This document shows, piece by piece, positions 1 through 7,364 of a stretch of 64,000 bases of DNA. Each line of letters opens with the position of its first letter. Within the stretch, counting starts at the first letter, position 1. A program made the translations under genes and the position numbers. The stretch covers positions 4,343,051 to 4,407,050 of the forward strand of contig NZ_CP124862.1 in the NCBI RefSeq assembly GCF_030013905.1, written 5' to 3'. The notes beneath the pieces were generated by a model. It was not told where the DNA came from. It did no database searches and was given only the letters and a program-made list of their open reading frames with translations. Source of the stretch: Petroclostridium sp. X23 (lineage in GTDB: Bacteria; Bacillota; Clostridia; SK-Y3).

Positions 1-775
1 TTCTTGCGAGTTCAGTAGATGGTGATAAGCCTACTGCAAGGCATAAGATGTCTGCATCAACAATCATTTTAGCAGATGGAATTTTATTGAATTTTTCATC
101 TGCCATTATAAGCTCAATTTTTTTCAGCTCTTTTTTACCAATTGCACGGTTCACAGTATACCCGAGCATGAAAGGAATTCCGGCCCGCCGAACTTTTGCC
201 GCATGGACACTGTATCCGGTGATTGCCTGCGCAGCGTCAATAATAGCCTGTACTTTAACCCCTGCTTGCAGCAAATGATATGTAACAATGAGTCCGACGT
301 TTCCTGAGCCTATCATCCATATTCTCTTGCCCGGAATGACCCTATGGATATTCACCAGTGTTTGCACTGCACCGGCACCCATGACGCCTGGCAAGGTCCA
401 ACCGGGAAACGCAAGCGGTTTCTCAGTGGCACCACAGCACAATATAATCTTTTGCGCATGTATTTCAAGATACAATCCATCCTTTATAACCGCCAGCGTA
501 TTATGCTCATCGATACCAAGTGCCATTGTATTAAGCATGATTTCAACATTATTATCTTTTGCACGAGACAAAAGTATCTCTCCAATTTCAAAGCCTCTTG
601 AACCGGCCATTTGATCTTTAGACCCAAAGAATTTATGTATCTGTTTGAAGAGCTGGCCTCCGGGTGAGAGGTTTTCATCGATAATAACCGTTTTAACACC
701 GTATTTAGCTGCTTCAATGGCGGCAGATAGTCCCGCAGGTCCTGCTCCTATCACAGCCAGATTAACGTTTTTCAT
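1..775 (-). CDS. FAD/NAD(P)-dependent oxidoreductase, C-terminus cut by window edge
   Basis: Reading the minus strand from the ATG at 775 gives 258 open codons with no stop before the window edge. The N-terminus has a Rossmann FAD-binding motif GAGPAG (residues 10-15), and a second dinucleotide motif GSGNVG lies at about 156-161, the usual two-domain plan of pyridine-nucleotide-disulfide-type flavoproteins. It starts inside the end of the upstream [2Fe-2S] gene (14-nt overlap), so the two are translationally coupled. This pairing is known from HcnA/HcnB-like and archaeal-type proline or sarcosine dehydrogenase complexes, where the flavoprotein and the ferredoxin-like subunit pass electrons from an amine or imino acid substrate. 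The substrate cannot be told from this fragment, and a third DadA-like subunit would be expected beyond the edge. The family call is secure; the role is inference. Confidence 0.85.
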   Translation of the reverse strand, partial: MKNVNLAVIGAGPAGLSAAIEAAKYGVKTVIIDENLSPGGQLFKQIHKFFGSKDQMAGSRGFEIGEILLSRAKDNNVEIMLNTMALGIDEHNTLAVIKDGLYLEIHAQKIILCCGATEKPLAFPGWTLPGVMGAGAVQTLVNIHRVIPGKRIWMIGSGNVGLIVTYHLLQAGVKVQAIIDAAQAITGYSVHAAKVRRAGIPFMLGYTVNRAIGKKELKKIELIMADEKFNKIPSAKMIVDADILCLAVGLSPSTELAR

Positions 776-1088
776 TCAATCCCTCCCATATGCCGTTTCC
801 TTGCTGGGTTTTTATTTGCATTCCATTTTTAACGGGCGTCATACACGTGCGTATGTTAGGAATGCCATCCACCGTCATCAAGCAGTCACTACATCTTCCG
901 ATCGCACAGAAAACTCCTCGGGGAGCGTGCCGCTTTGAGGTATATCTGCATATCTTTTTACCGTATGCTAAAAGTGCTGAAGCAATGGTGTCGCCCTCTA
1001 GGGCTTCAATTATTTTGCCATCAACGTATAGTGTTATTTTTTTATTATCCGGGATTTGTTCTAATATGGGGTGGTTGATGACTCTCAT
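762..1088 (-). CDS. [2Fe-2S] ferredoxin-like subunit of an amine/imino acid dehydrogenase
   Basis: A 108-residue protein with Cys61, Cys66, Cys69 and Cys82 in a C-X4-C-X2-C-X12-C array, the plant-type [2Fe-2S] ligand pattern (CAIGRCSDC then C). Length and the conserved GD.I..ALLA.G stretch match the small HcnA / sarcosine-oxidase-alpha N-terminal family. It is the first gene of the minus-strand operon, overlaps the flavoprotein gene by 14 nt, and probably forms the electron-transfer subunit of that flavoenzyme. A GAGGTGATAA ribosome site precedes the ATG. The oxidised substrate is unknown. Confidence 0.85.
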   Translation of the reverse strand: MRVINHPILEQIPDNKKITLYVDGKIIEALEGDTIASALLAYGKKICRYTSKRHAPRGVFCAIGRCSDCLMTVDGIPNIRTCMTPVKNGMQIKTQQGNGIWEGLNEKR

Positions 1089-1243
1089 TGATTATCACCT
1101 CTTTTTTTATACGTATTGCTTTTTATGGCTATTAATACTTTGTCATTGAAAACCGAAAATGCAGTAAATTCATGGCCGATATCCGGTATTGATTTATTAT
1201 ATGAGAAATATGGTAAAACGGTGAAGAATGCGTCAAGTTAATC

Positions 1244-1272
1244 TTGACAAGATGATAAAATAAAAGTAGTAT
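1244..1272 (+). promoter_or_regulatory. Sigma-A promoter for the diguanylate cyclase
   Basis: TTGACA at 1244-1249, a 17-nt spacer, then TAGTAT at 1267-1272. This would give a 5' leader of roughly 270 nt before the diguanylate cyclase gene. Confidence 0.6.
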
Positions 1273-1334
1273 GAAAAATATAAACTTATAATATGGTTCT
1301 ATCAACCTATTGGTGCTGTTATAGAAGATAGATA

Positions 1335-1389
1335 TTTGCAGCTCTATTTCAAATTATTAGAACTTTTTTATCTCATTTTGAGCTGCAAA
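1335..1389 (+). promoter_or_regulatory. Leader hairpin upstream of the diguanylate cyclase
   Basis: TTTGCAGCTC and GAGCTGCAAA form a perfect 10-bp inverted repeat with a 35-nt AT-rich loop. An outer GCTGTT/AACAGC pair can extend the stem. It lies in the predicted leader about 160 nt before the start codon. No T-tract follows directly, so it is not a simple terminator. Confidence 0.45.
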
Positions 1390-1551
1390 ACAGCCATTGG
1401 TGAAATAATCTCATTATTTGACATCCTAGTTATTTCTTTAAAAGAATAAGCCTGCTTCTGAGTTTTAAATTGATTTTACAGGTAATATCAGTATCTTCAT
1501 AATGTCTGGAAATAAAATATTGGATATATTCAAAATATTAAGGTGGGCGAC

Positions 1552-2616
1552 ATGCGGGATAATACGAGTAACTTACAGAATAGAATATTTAAGATTATTG
1601 TAATAACGGGTGTGGTGCTATCAATAGTTTGTATCATAGAAAATATTTTGGTTGGTTTTCCGTTTGAGATGAATATAAAGTGGTTTTTTATAGGTATAAT
1701 TTCTTTAATTGCCGTTAGATTTAAGCAGCCAATTCTTTCAAACGATTATTTTCGATTATTTTATGCACTCTGCATTATACTTGTATTGGTTCCAAATGGA
1801 TGGATAAATTCCGGTGGGAGCAACAGCAGTGTGATCGCATATGTTTTTTTAGTGATGATCTGTATCACTTTTTTATTTCAAGAAAAGACAAGAGCTATAT
1901 TGATGATACTTTTAATGTTTACTTTTACAATTCTATTCTGCTTAGAATACTTTTATCCTCAAATCATTAAAGTTCATGGTGCAAAAGCTCAGTTTTTGGA
2001 TAGGCTGGTGCAGATGCCTCTAACCTTAATAGGCGGTTATTTATTATTAAGACAGTTTGCAGATGCTTACACGCAAGAAAAAGAAAAGCTTGATATTTAT
2101 AGTAAGGAATTACAAAAAGCTAATAATAAACTTGAATTCATGGCGAATAGGGATAGTTTAACAGAGGTTTATAATAGGAGGGCATTCGATTTAAAGCTTG
2201 AAGAAATTATAAGAGATAACAAGCATCTTGATAAAGACATTTATATCATATTATTTGATATTGATTTTTTTAAAAGTATTAATGATACATATGGGCACAG
2301 CATGGGTGACCAAGTCATATGCCGGGTAGCAAAAAGTGCAGCAGAGATTGCATCCGAAGCAGGTTTTATTTCGAGGTGGGGCGGAGATGAATTCGCGATT
2401 ATTTTCTCTGGAAGTATAGAAGAAGTTAAAAAATACATGGATAATTTGAATGGAAAAATAAATGATATAAAAATCAATGAAGATCAAATTGTTACCATTA
2501 GTGCGGGGATCACTCAAGTTGGCAAAAATGATGTTATCAAGGAAATCTTTAAAAAAGTTGATGACGGCCTCTATAGAGCTAAAGATCAAGGAAGGAATCA
2601 GTATGTTATTATGTAA
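1552..2616 (+). CDS. Membrane-bound diguanylate cyclase (GGDEF)
   Basis: A 354-residue protein that makes c-di-GMP from two GTP. The first ~170 residues form five or six hydrophobic segments, a short charged coil follows, then a GGDEF domain runs from about 190 to the end. The catalytic motif is intact (RW-GGDEF, G277-F281). The RxxD product-inhibition site normally found upstream of GGDEF is absent (SEAG at that place), so feedback inhibition through the I-site is unlikely. I chose the ATG at 1552 over an in-frame GTG three codons earlier because AAGGTGG lies at the right distance from the ATG and overlaps the GTG. It is monocistronic, with its own promoter and terminator. The signal sensed by the membrane part is unknown. 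Confidence 0.93.
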   Translation: MRDNTSNLQNRIFKIIVITGVVLSIVCIIENILVGFPFEMNIKWFFIGIISLIAVRFKQPILSNDYFRLFYALCIILVLVPNGWINSGGSNSSVIAYVFLVMICITFLFQEKTRAILMILLMFTFTILFCLEYFYPQIIKVHGAKAQFLDRLVQMPLTLIGGYLLLRQFADAYTQEKEKLDIYSKELQKANNKLEFMANRDSLTEVYNRRAFDLKLEEIIRDNKHLDKDIYIILFDIDFFKSINDTYGHSMGDQVICRVAKSAAEIASEAGFISRWGGDEFAIIFSGSIEEVKKYMDNLNGKINDIKINEDQIVTISAGITQVGKNDVIKEIFKKVDDGLYRAKDQGRNQYVIM

Positions 2617-2654
2617 GGCGTATAAGTTAAATAGATACTTATAGGCCTTTTTTT
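2617..2654 (+). terminator. Intrinsic terminator after the diguanylate cyclase
   Basis: The GGCGTATAAGT / ACTTATAGGCC stem, one mismatch, is followed by seven T. It starts directly after the stop codon. Confidence 0.75.
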
Positions 2655-2769
2655 ATAGTTGATTCCTGCAAATATATTCAGTGCTTTTCATACAAAATAA
2701 ACTTAACCTTCGTATAATTGGATGTGACTGAAAAATTAAAGCTATATAGTGCTAGAAAGGTGGAGTTGG

Positions 2770-3741
2770 ATGAAAAGCGTGTATTCTATATTTGACAGTT
2801 TTAAAACAGCTTTTCATATTAATAAAGAAAACAAGGAGTTATACCGGCCTCAGGTAATACTCATCGTCATAAAATCGATCATGATGGTTGGCGTGGGTGT
2901 TGGACTTTATTTGTGGATTGGGAAAGAAGGTTTGTTGGAACTGCTTTCGGGGGAAGTAACATTCTTACGGTTTGCACTGAAAGTTCTTTCGGTTGGCATA
3001 GGCCTCTTAATAATGATTACAGCATATGTGCTTCTATCTCGGATGGTAGAAGCGGGACTATATAATCTCTATAAAAAAAGCGTAGCAGGTATTGTGCTTG
3101 AGCGGAAAGATTTTTGGGAAGGGATAAGAAAGTATTTTTTGAATTTTCTTTTTGGTGATTTATTAATATTGGCTGCATGGGTTGTCATATCTCCCGTATA
3201 CTTTATTGCGGGGGCAGTAACATTAACCATCGGGTTTGCGGTGATTCCGATGGCCATTAACATATTTCTGACAATGTGGAAGGTGTCGCTGGTCATGAAT
3301 GATTCCACTTTATTTGCATCTATAGGGGACAGCTTTAAGTTTGCAAAAAGGAACTTTTTTCCCCTTGCCGTACTGCAATTGATTCACTGGTCATTTATGA
3401 AGCTGGGAGGGGGCAGTGGAAATACATTGTCATGGACTCGGAATGTTGATAAAGTGAGCAATATTGATAAGCTTCCGCCCACTGTTCATTCCGATATGTT
3501 TTCCGGCCATCAGAATATGCTGGGAACTGGGGAGCCGTTTACGTTAGATACATTAAAAAACGTCATAGGAATAGTAAGGATGATAATTGCGGTGCTTATT
3601 CCTGTTGTTACCATTGCTGTTGCAGTAAGCTCATTGGTAAAGATGATTTTTGAAGTTTTTTTTACACTCGCAATATTTGTAGTCTACAGGGATGATTTTG
3701 GCCAATCTGAGGAGGTTACAGAAAGCGAGGCGATTTTATAA
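2770..3741 (+). CDS. Polytopic membrane protein of unknown function (paralogue 1)
   Basis: A 323-residue protein with about five or six hydrophobic segments and an inserted hydrophilic loop near residues 210-265. I placed the start at the ATG at 2770, which has AAAGGTGG six to seven bases upstream; a GTG 21 nt earlier overlaps nothing useful. It carries a D-x5-SIGDSFKFAKRNFF segment that matches the corresponding AIGASMRLGKRYF segment of the next gene, so the two are diverged paralogues. The pattern resembles the membrane domains found in multi-pass glycerophosphodiester-phosphodiesterase-type and DUF4013-like families, but I cannot assign one. Stop and next start overlap (TAATG), so the pair is co-translated, possibly as a heteromer. 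Confidence 0.75.
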   Translation: MKSVYSIFDSFKTAFHINKENKELYRPQVILIVIKSIMMVGVGVGLYLWIGKEGLLELLSGEVTFLRFALKVLSVGIGLLIMITAYVLLSRMVEAGLYNLYKKSVAGIVLERKDFWEGIRKYFLNFLFGDLLILAAWVVISPVYFIAGAVTLTIGFAVIPMAINIFLTMWKVSLVMNDSTLFASIGDSFKFAKRNFFPLAVLQLIHWSFMKLGGGSGNTLSWTRNVDKVSNIDKLPPTVHSDMFSGHQNMLGTGEPFTLDTLKNVIGIVRMIIAVLIPVVTIAVAVSSLVKMIFEVFFTLAIFVVYRDDFGQSEEVTESEAIL

Positions 3742-4541
3742 TGTGGTTTGATAATATCATGGATGATTGCAAGAAAGGATTGAAAGTCGCAGGTGACCAT
3801 AAAGGAATATTCATTCCGATATTAGTCAATGCCGGAATCCACATTTTGTTCTTTATTTTATTATTCATTGTTTTGATGACATATTTTATTGCCCATGGAA
3901 GAGATTTAGGAAATATTGCTGACAGCCCCGGCAATTATATGGGGATGATTATTACACTTATTATTGGTGGTCTGATATCATATCTGATTCTTACCATTTT
4001 AGGTTGCTTGCTGGAATCAGGAACTGTACAGCTATACAAGCTTGCGGTGGAAGGGATTCAGCCCAGAGCTTCTTGGTTTATAGATGGTGCCAAGAGACAC
4101 TTTATTAGAATCCTTGGAGGTACTTTGATTTTTCACATTATCACATTTGTTTTACTTATACCTATATTAGTAATCATGGTATTATACACTTTTACCGTGG
4201 GCATTCTTACAGCCGGATGGGGACTTATATTGGTAGGCGTGATTTACGGTGTATATTTCAATGCATGGACAATAGCTGTTGTAGTAGATAACAAAGGACC
4301 GATAGAAGCCATTGGAGCCAGCATGCGGTTGGGAAAAAGATATTTCCGGGGGCTATTTGTATTAACCCTTGCCGGAATCATGATTAGTCAGTTCCTCACA
4401 TCTGCTTTTGGACCGCTGGTTGCTTTTGTGGGAGGGTGGTTTATCAGTGGCGTAGTATTGGCTTTTTTAAAATTAGTGGTATTGCTGGTTTATAAACGAA
4501 GTAAAGAAAAATTTACGAAAGAATCCATAGAAAGCATTTGA
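3741..4541 (+). CDS. Polytopic membrane protein of unknown function (paralogue 2)
   Basis: A 266-residue protein with about six hydrophobic segments. Its first base is the last base of the preceding stop codon, a one-base TAATG overlap that implies translational coupling. The segment D-x4-PIEAIGASMRLGKRYF is shared in outline with paralogue 1. No catalytic motif is visible. It may transport a small molecule or scaffold an envelope complex; neither can be shown from sequence. The gene ends immediately before the hydG promoter, whose -35 element overlaps its last codons. Confidence 0.75.
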   Translation: MWFDNIMDDCKKGLKVAGDHKGIFIPILVNAGIHILFFILLFIVLMTYFIAHGRDLGNIADSPGNYMGMIITLIIGGLISYLILTILGCLLESGTVQLYKLAVEGIQPRASWFIDGAKRHFIRILGGTLIFHIITFVLLIPILVIMVLYTFTVGILTAGWGLILVGVIYGVYFNAWTIAVVVDNKGPIEAIGASMRLGKRYFRGLFVLTLAGIMISQFLTSAFGPLVAFVGGWFISGVVLAFLKLVVLLVYKRSKEKFTKESIESI

Positions 4542-4566
4542 TTTTTTGTGAATAATGATGTATAAT
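4538..4566 (+). promoter_or_regulatory. Sigma-A promoter of the hyd maturation operon
   Basis: TTGATT at 4538-4543, a 17-nt spacer and TATAAT at 4561-4566. The -35 overlaps the stop codon of the membrane-protein gene. Transcription would start near 4573, inside the palindrome described next. Confidence 0.65.
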
Positions 4567-4594
4567 GTACTTGTTAAAGTATTAACAAGTACAT
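4565..4594. promoter_or_regulatory. Perfect 13-bp palindrome at the hyd operon start site (candidate operator)
   Basis: ATGTACTTGTTAA, four bases, TTAACAAGTACAT: a perfect inverted repeat that overlaps the end of the -10 and covers the expected start site. No T-tract follows. Position and symmetry suggest a dimeric repressor site rather than a terminator; the regulator is unknown. Confidence 0.6.
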
Positions 4595-4748
4595 ATTCCT
4601 GACGGGTTGGAGTATTCTATCTCGGAGGGACATTCAAACAACTACCTGACGTATGGGAGCTGGTCTTATTCGGAGGGGAAGGAGGTTAATAGTATTGCTA
4701 TAAGATATTATGCGCTCTTTCTGCGTCTGCGGAAAGAGCGTTTTTGTT
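4595..4748 (+). ncRNA. Structured hydG leader with tandem motif, candidate riboswitch/attenuator
   Basis: The leader between the promoter and hydG contains an imperfect tandem duplication. Copy 1 (4598-4630) and copy 2 (4645-4680) both read CCTGACG, a purine-rich GGAG, then TCGGAGGG, with almost the same internal spacing and a 47-nt period. They are followed by an intrinsic terminator (4713-4746) located 54 nt before the hydG start codon. Promoter, repeated motif and terminator before a biosynthetic operon is the classic layout of a tandem-aptamer riboswitch or protein-controlled attenuator. I compared it by eye with the SAM, TPP, glycine, FMN, cobalamin, Moco, ZTP, THF, guanidine and T-box consensus motifs and found no match. 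The terminator is firm; the riboswitch reading is inference. Confidence 0.5.
4713..4746 (+). terminator. Intrinsic terminator in the hydG leader
   Basis: CGCTCTTTC pairs with GAAAGAGCG, with further pairs toward a GTCT loop to give a 12-bp stem, followed by TTTTTGTTT. It precedes hydG rather than following it, so it must be conditionally read through for the operon to be expressed from the promoter seen upstream. Confidence 0.8.
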
Positions 4749-4799
4749 TGAATTTTGAGTAAATGATGATTAAGAATTAAGAATGGGAGGACGAGAATT

Positions 4800-6164
4800 A
4801 TGAGCATGATTAATGAGAAAAAGATTGAAGAATTATTGGAAAGCAGCAAGGATGTGGGAACGGAAGAATTAAAAGAAATTATTGTGAAAGCTAGAACATG
4901 TAAAGGGCTGACACTGGAAGAAACGTCTAAGCTGTTAAACATACACGATCAAGGTTTGTTAGAAGAGCTTTTCCAAGCCGCAAAATATATAAAAGAACAG
5001 ATTTATGGGAAAAGAGTCGTGTTATTTGCCCCGCTTTATACCAGTAACGAGTGTAACAATAACTGTTTATACTGTGGATTCAGAGCAGCGAATAAGGAAT
5101 TGCACAGAAAAACACTGAATGTTGATGAAGTTGTACATGAGGCCAAAGAAATTGAAAGACAGGGCCATAAAAGGATCCTGATGGTATGTGGTGAAGACAA
5201 AAACAAGACGCATATCAAGCATATTACCGATGCGCTGGCAGCCGTTTATGCGAACTGTGACATACGCAGAATTAATGTCAATGCCGCACCCTTAACAATA
5301 GAAGAGTTTAAGGAATTAAAGAAAGCAGGAATAGGCACATATCAGCTTTTTCAAGAAACTTATCACCGTGAGACCTATAAGAAGATGCATCCGACCGGAA
5401 AAAAAGCTGATTACGATTGGCGCTTGACGGCGATGGAAAGGGCACTGGAAGCAGGCATAGATGATCTTGGCATCGGACCGTTATTAGGGTTATATGATTA
5501 CAAATTTGAAGTGTTGGCTGTACTGCAGCATTCCGAGTACTTAATGAATAAATTTGGCGTAGGCCCTCATACTATATCGGTACCACGTTTGCGCCCGGCA
5601 TTAGGTTCGGCATTACAGGTGGCACCTTACCCGGTTAGTGATTCTGATTTTAAAAAACTTGTAGCTATTTTGAGATTGGCAGTACCCTATACAGGCATTA
5701 TCCTTTCAACACGTGAAGGTGCGGCACTAAGAGATGAACTGCTTAGTTTGGGAGTTTCCCAAGTAAGTGCCGGATCAAAGACAAGTCCGGGAGGATATGG
5801 ACATGAAGAAGAAAAGTCCGATCAGTTTTATACAACTGATCATAGAACATTAAATCAAATGATAAAAACCATATGCGATTCAGGGTATATCCCCAGTTTT
5901 TGTACTGCCTGTTATCGCAGATGCCGTACAGGAGAGAATTTTATGGAGTTGGCAAAAGAAGGAGAGATCCATACTTTTTGTCAGCCGAATGCAGTACTGA
6001 CATTTAAAGAAAACCTTATTGATTATGGTGCACCGGAGGATAGAGCGGCAGGAGAAGAAATCATAAAAAAGGCGTTGGAAGAAATAGAAGATGCAGAATT
6101 GAAGGAAGCTGCCATGGCAAAGCTGAAATTGATAGAAGAGGGTCAAAGGGATTTATATTTCTAA
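4800..6164 (+). CDS. hydG: HydG, [FeFe]-hydrogenase H-cluster maturase (tyrosine lyase)
   Basis: Radical SAM enzyme that cleaves tyrosine to supply the CO and CN ligands of the hydrogenase H-cluster, on an Fe-cysteine complex, in the cytoplasm. The SAM cluster motif is C85-X3-C89-X2-C92 (CNNNCLYC). The C-terminal auxiliary cluster motif C368-X2-C371-X22-C394 is complete, which separates HydG from its relative ThiH. Length, 454 residues, is a little short of the usual ~470 but without missing motifs. The start has GGGAGG nine to ten bases upstream. hydE, aspA and hydF follow in the same direction. Expression probably depends on the attenuator-like leader. Confidence 0.97.
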   Translation: MSMINEKKIEELLESSKDVGTEELKEIIVKARTCKGLTLEETSKLLNIHDQGLLEELFQAAKYIKEQIYGKRVVLFAPLYTSNECNNNCLYCGFRAANKELHRKTLNVDEVVHEAKEIERQGHKRILMVCGEDKNKTHIKHITDALAAVYANCDIRRINVNAAPLTIEEFKELKKAGIGTYQLFQETYHRETYKKMHPTGKKADYDWRLTAMERALEAGIDDLGIGPLLGLYDYKFEVLAVLQHSEYLMNKFGVGPHTISVPRLRPALGSALQVAPYPVSDSDFKKLVAILRLAVPYTGIILSTREGAALRDELLSLGVSQVSAGSKTSPGGYGHEEEKSDQFYTTDHRTLNQMIKTICDSGYIPSFCTACYRRCRTGENFMELAKEGEIHTFCQPNAVLTFKENLIDYGAPEDRAAGEEIIKKALEEIEDAELKEAAMAKLKLIEEGQRDLYF

Positions 6165-6182
6165 TCAGTAGTATTAACTATC

Positions 6183-6236
6183 TATAGGAGACTGTAATAA
6201 AGTCGAATTTAGCACTTTATCACACTCTCCTGTGTA
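6183..6236. repeat. Short palindromic element (MITE family C, copy 1)
   Basis: A 54-bp imperfect inverted repeat between hydG and hydE: TATAGGAGACTGTAATAAAG at the left and the matching ACTTTATCACACTCTCCTGT side at the right. The same ends flank the larger element at 12633-12787. It leaves hydE inside the operon, though it could fold into a hairpin that reduces read-through. Confidence 0.6.
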
Positions 6237-6269
6237 GTTGCATATGACTACGATTGAACAGGTGAACGT

Positions 6270-7280
6270 ATGGAAAATGAGAATAAGGAATTTATAAAGA
6301 TACTAAAAGATGTAGAGAGCGGTACCGACATAAGTATCCAAAACCTTGTTGCATTACTTGAGGCTGAGGAAGAACAAGAAGTTGTTGCGCTTTTTGATGC
6401 CGCGAATCGCGTAAGGAAAGAGCAAGTCGGAGATGAAGTGTATCTTCGGGGAATCATAGAATTTTCAAATTACTGCCGGAAAAATTGCAAGTACTGTGGA
6501 ATTAGGGCGGATTCATGTGTCCGCCGGTATCGGTTGTCCTATGATGAAATTGTTGAAACGGCCTTAAATATAAAAGATTCGGGCATCAATACGGTCATTT
6601 TGCAATCAGGAGAAGATCTGTGGTGGACTACAAAAAGGATAACCAAGTTGGTTTCACGGATTAAAGAAGAAACGGATATGGTGATTACCTTAAGCATAGG
6701 GGAAAGAGAAAAATCAGAATATGAGGTTTTCAAAGAAGCCGGCGTTGATAAATATTTGTTGAAGATAGAGTCTACAAACAAGAAGGTTTTCGAAACGGCA
6801 CATCCCGATGATGCGCTGACATACAGGGTGCAGTGTTCCAAATGGCTGAAGGAACTGGGATATACCAATGGTTCCGGTTGTATTATCGGATTGCCGGAAC
6901 AGACAACTTTTGACATTGCTAATGATATCCTTTGGTTTAAGAAAATGAACATGGATATGATCGGGATAGGCCCTTTTGTACCGGCACTGGGAACGCCGCT
7001 GGAAGATGATCCGGCCGGCAGCACGCAGATGGTTTTAAAAGCTGTAGCTATGACGAGGTTATTATGTAAGAAAGCTTTTCTTCCTGCTACTACAGCACTT
7101 GAGACCCTTGAAACCGACGGGCAACGGAAGGCATTAAATGCCGGTGCCAATGTTATTATGCTTAATTTTACGCCTCAGCAGTATAGAAAGGATTATCAAA
7201 TATACAGCAATAAGAAAGCAATAGGATTTGAAAATGCAGTCAAGACCATTGAACAAGCAGGAAGGATCGTGAAGTTTTAG
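6270..7280 (+). CDS. hydE: HydE, [FeFe]-hydrogenase H-cluster maturase (radical SAM)
   Basis: Radical SAM enzyme that processes the HydG product (an Fe(CO)2(CN)cysteine synthon) toward the di-iron subcluster. The cluster motif is C69-X3-C73-X2-C76 (CRKNCKYC), in the early position typical of HydE/BioB-like barrels. At 336 residues it is close to the family length of about 350. A GGTGA motif lies upstream of the ATG. It sits between hydG and aspA in the maturation operon. No auxiliary-cluster cysteines are obvious, which is acceptable because they are dispensable in this family. Confidence 0.95.
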   Translation: MENENKEFIKILKDVESGTDISIQNLVALLEAEEEQEVVALFDAANRVRKEQVGDEVYLRGIIEFSNYCRKNCKYCGIRADSCVRRYRLSYDEIVETALNIKDSGINTVILQSGEDLWWTTKRITKLVSRIKEETDMVITLSIGEREKSEYEVFKEAGVDKYLLKIESTNKKVFETAHPDDALTYRVQCSKWLKELGYTNGSGCIIGLPEQTTFDIANDILWFKKMNMDMIGIGPFVPALGTPLEDDPAGSTQMVLKAVAMTRLLCKKAFLPATTALETLETDGQRKALNAGANVIMLNFTPQQYRKDYQIYSNKKAIGFENAVKTIEQAGRIVKF

Positions 7281-7364
7281 CATTAGTTCACGGTTCACAG
7301 GTCACAGCATTAGATTCTTAAATGTGAGATGATGGGAATAAGTGCATCAAAGGGGAGGAATGGC

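Larger units (their letters stand above)
1089..1551. other. Intergenic region between divergent genes
   Basis: About 460 nt with no convincing ORF. It holds a plus-strand sigma-A promoter (1244-1272) and a long hairpin (1335-1389) in the transcript leading to the diguanylate cyclase. I recognised no known riboswitch core, and in particular no c-di-GMP-I signature. Confidence 0.6.

Noticed and set aside
288..614. Plus-strand ORFs of 80-120 codons across the first 1.1 kb
   Set aside because: They lie opposite clear flavoprotein and ferredoxin genes, lack ribosome sites and have no recognisable domains.
2617..2654. Start of a new leader for the membrane-protein pair
   Set aside because: It is a stem followed by seven T directly after the diguanylate cyclase stop, so a terminator explains it.
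4565..4594. Terminator of the preceding membrane-protein gene
   Set aside because: The palindrome has no T-tract and overlaps the -10 of a well-spaced promoter.
4598..4660. CCTGACG repeats read as a guanidine-II (mini-ykkC) riboswitch
   Set aside because: That class needs ACGR tetraloops closed directly by GC-rich stems. The bases flanking ACGG and ACGT here cannot pair that way.
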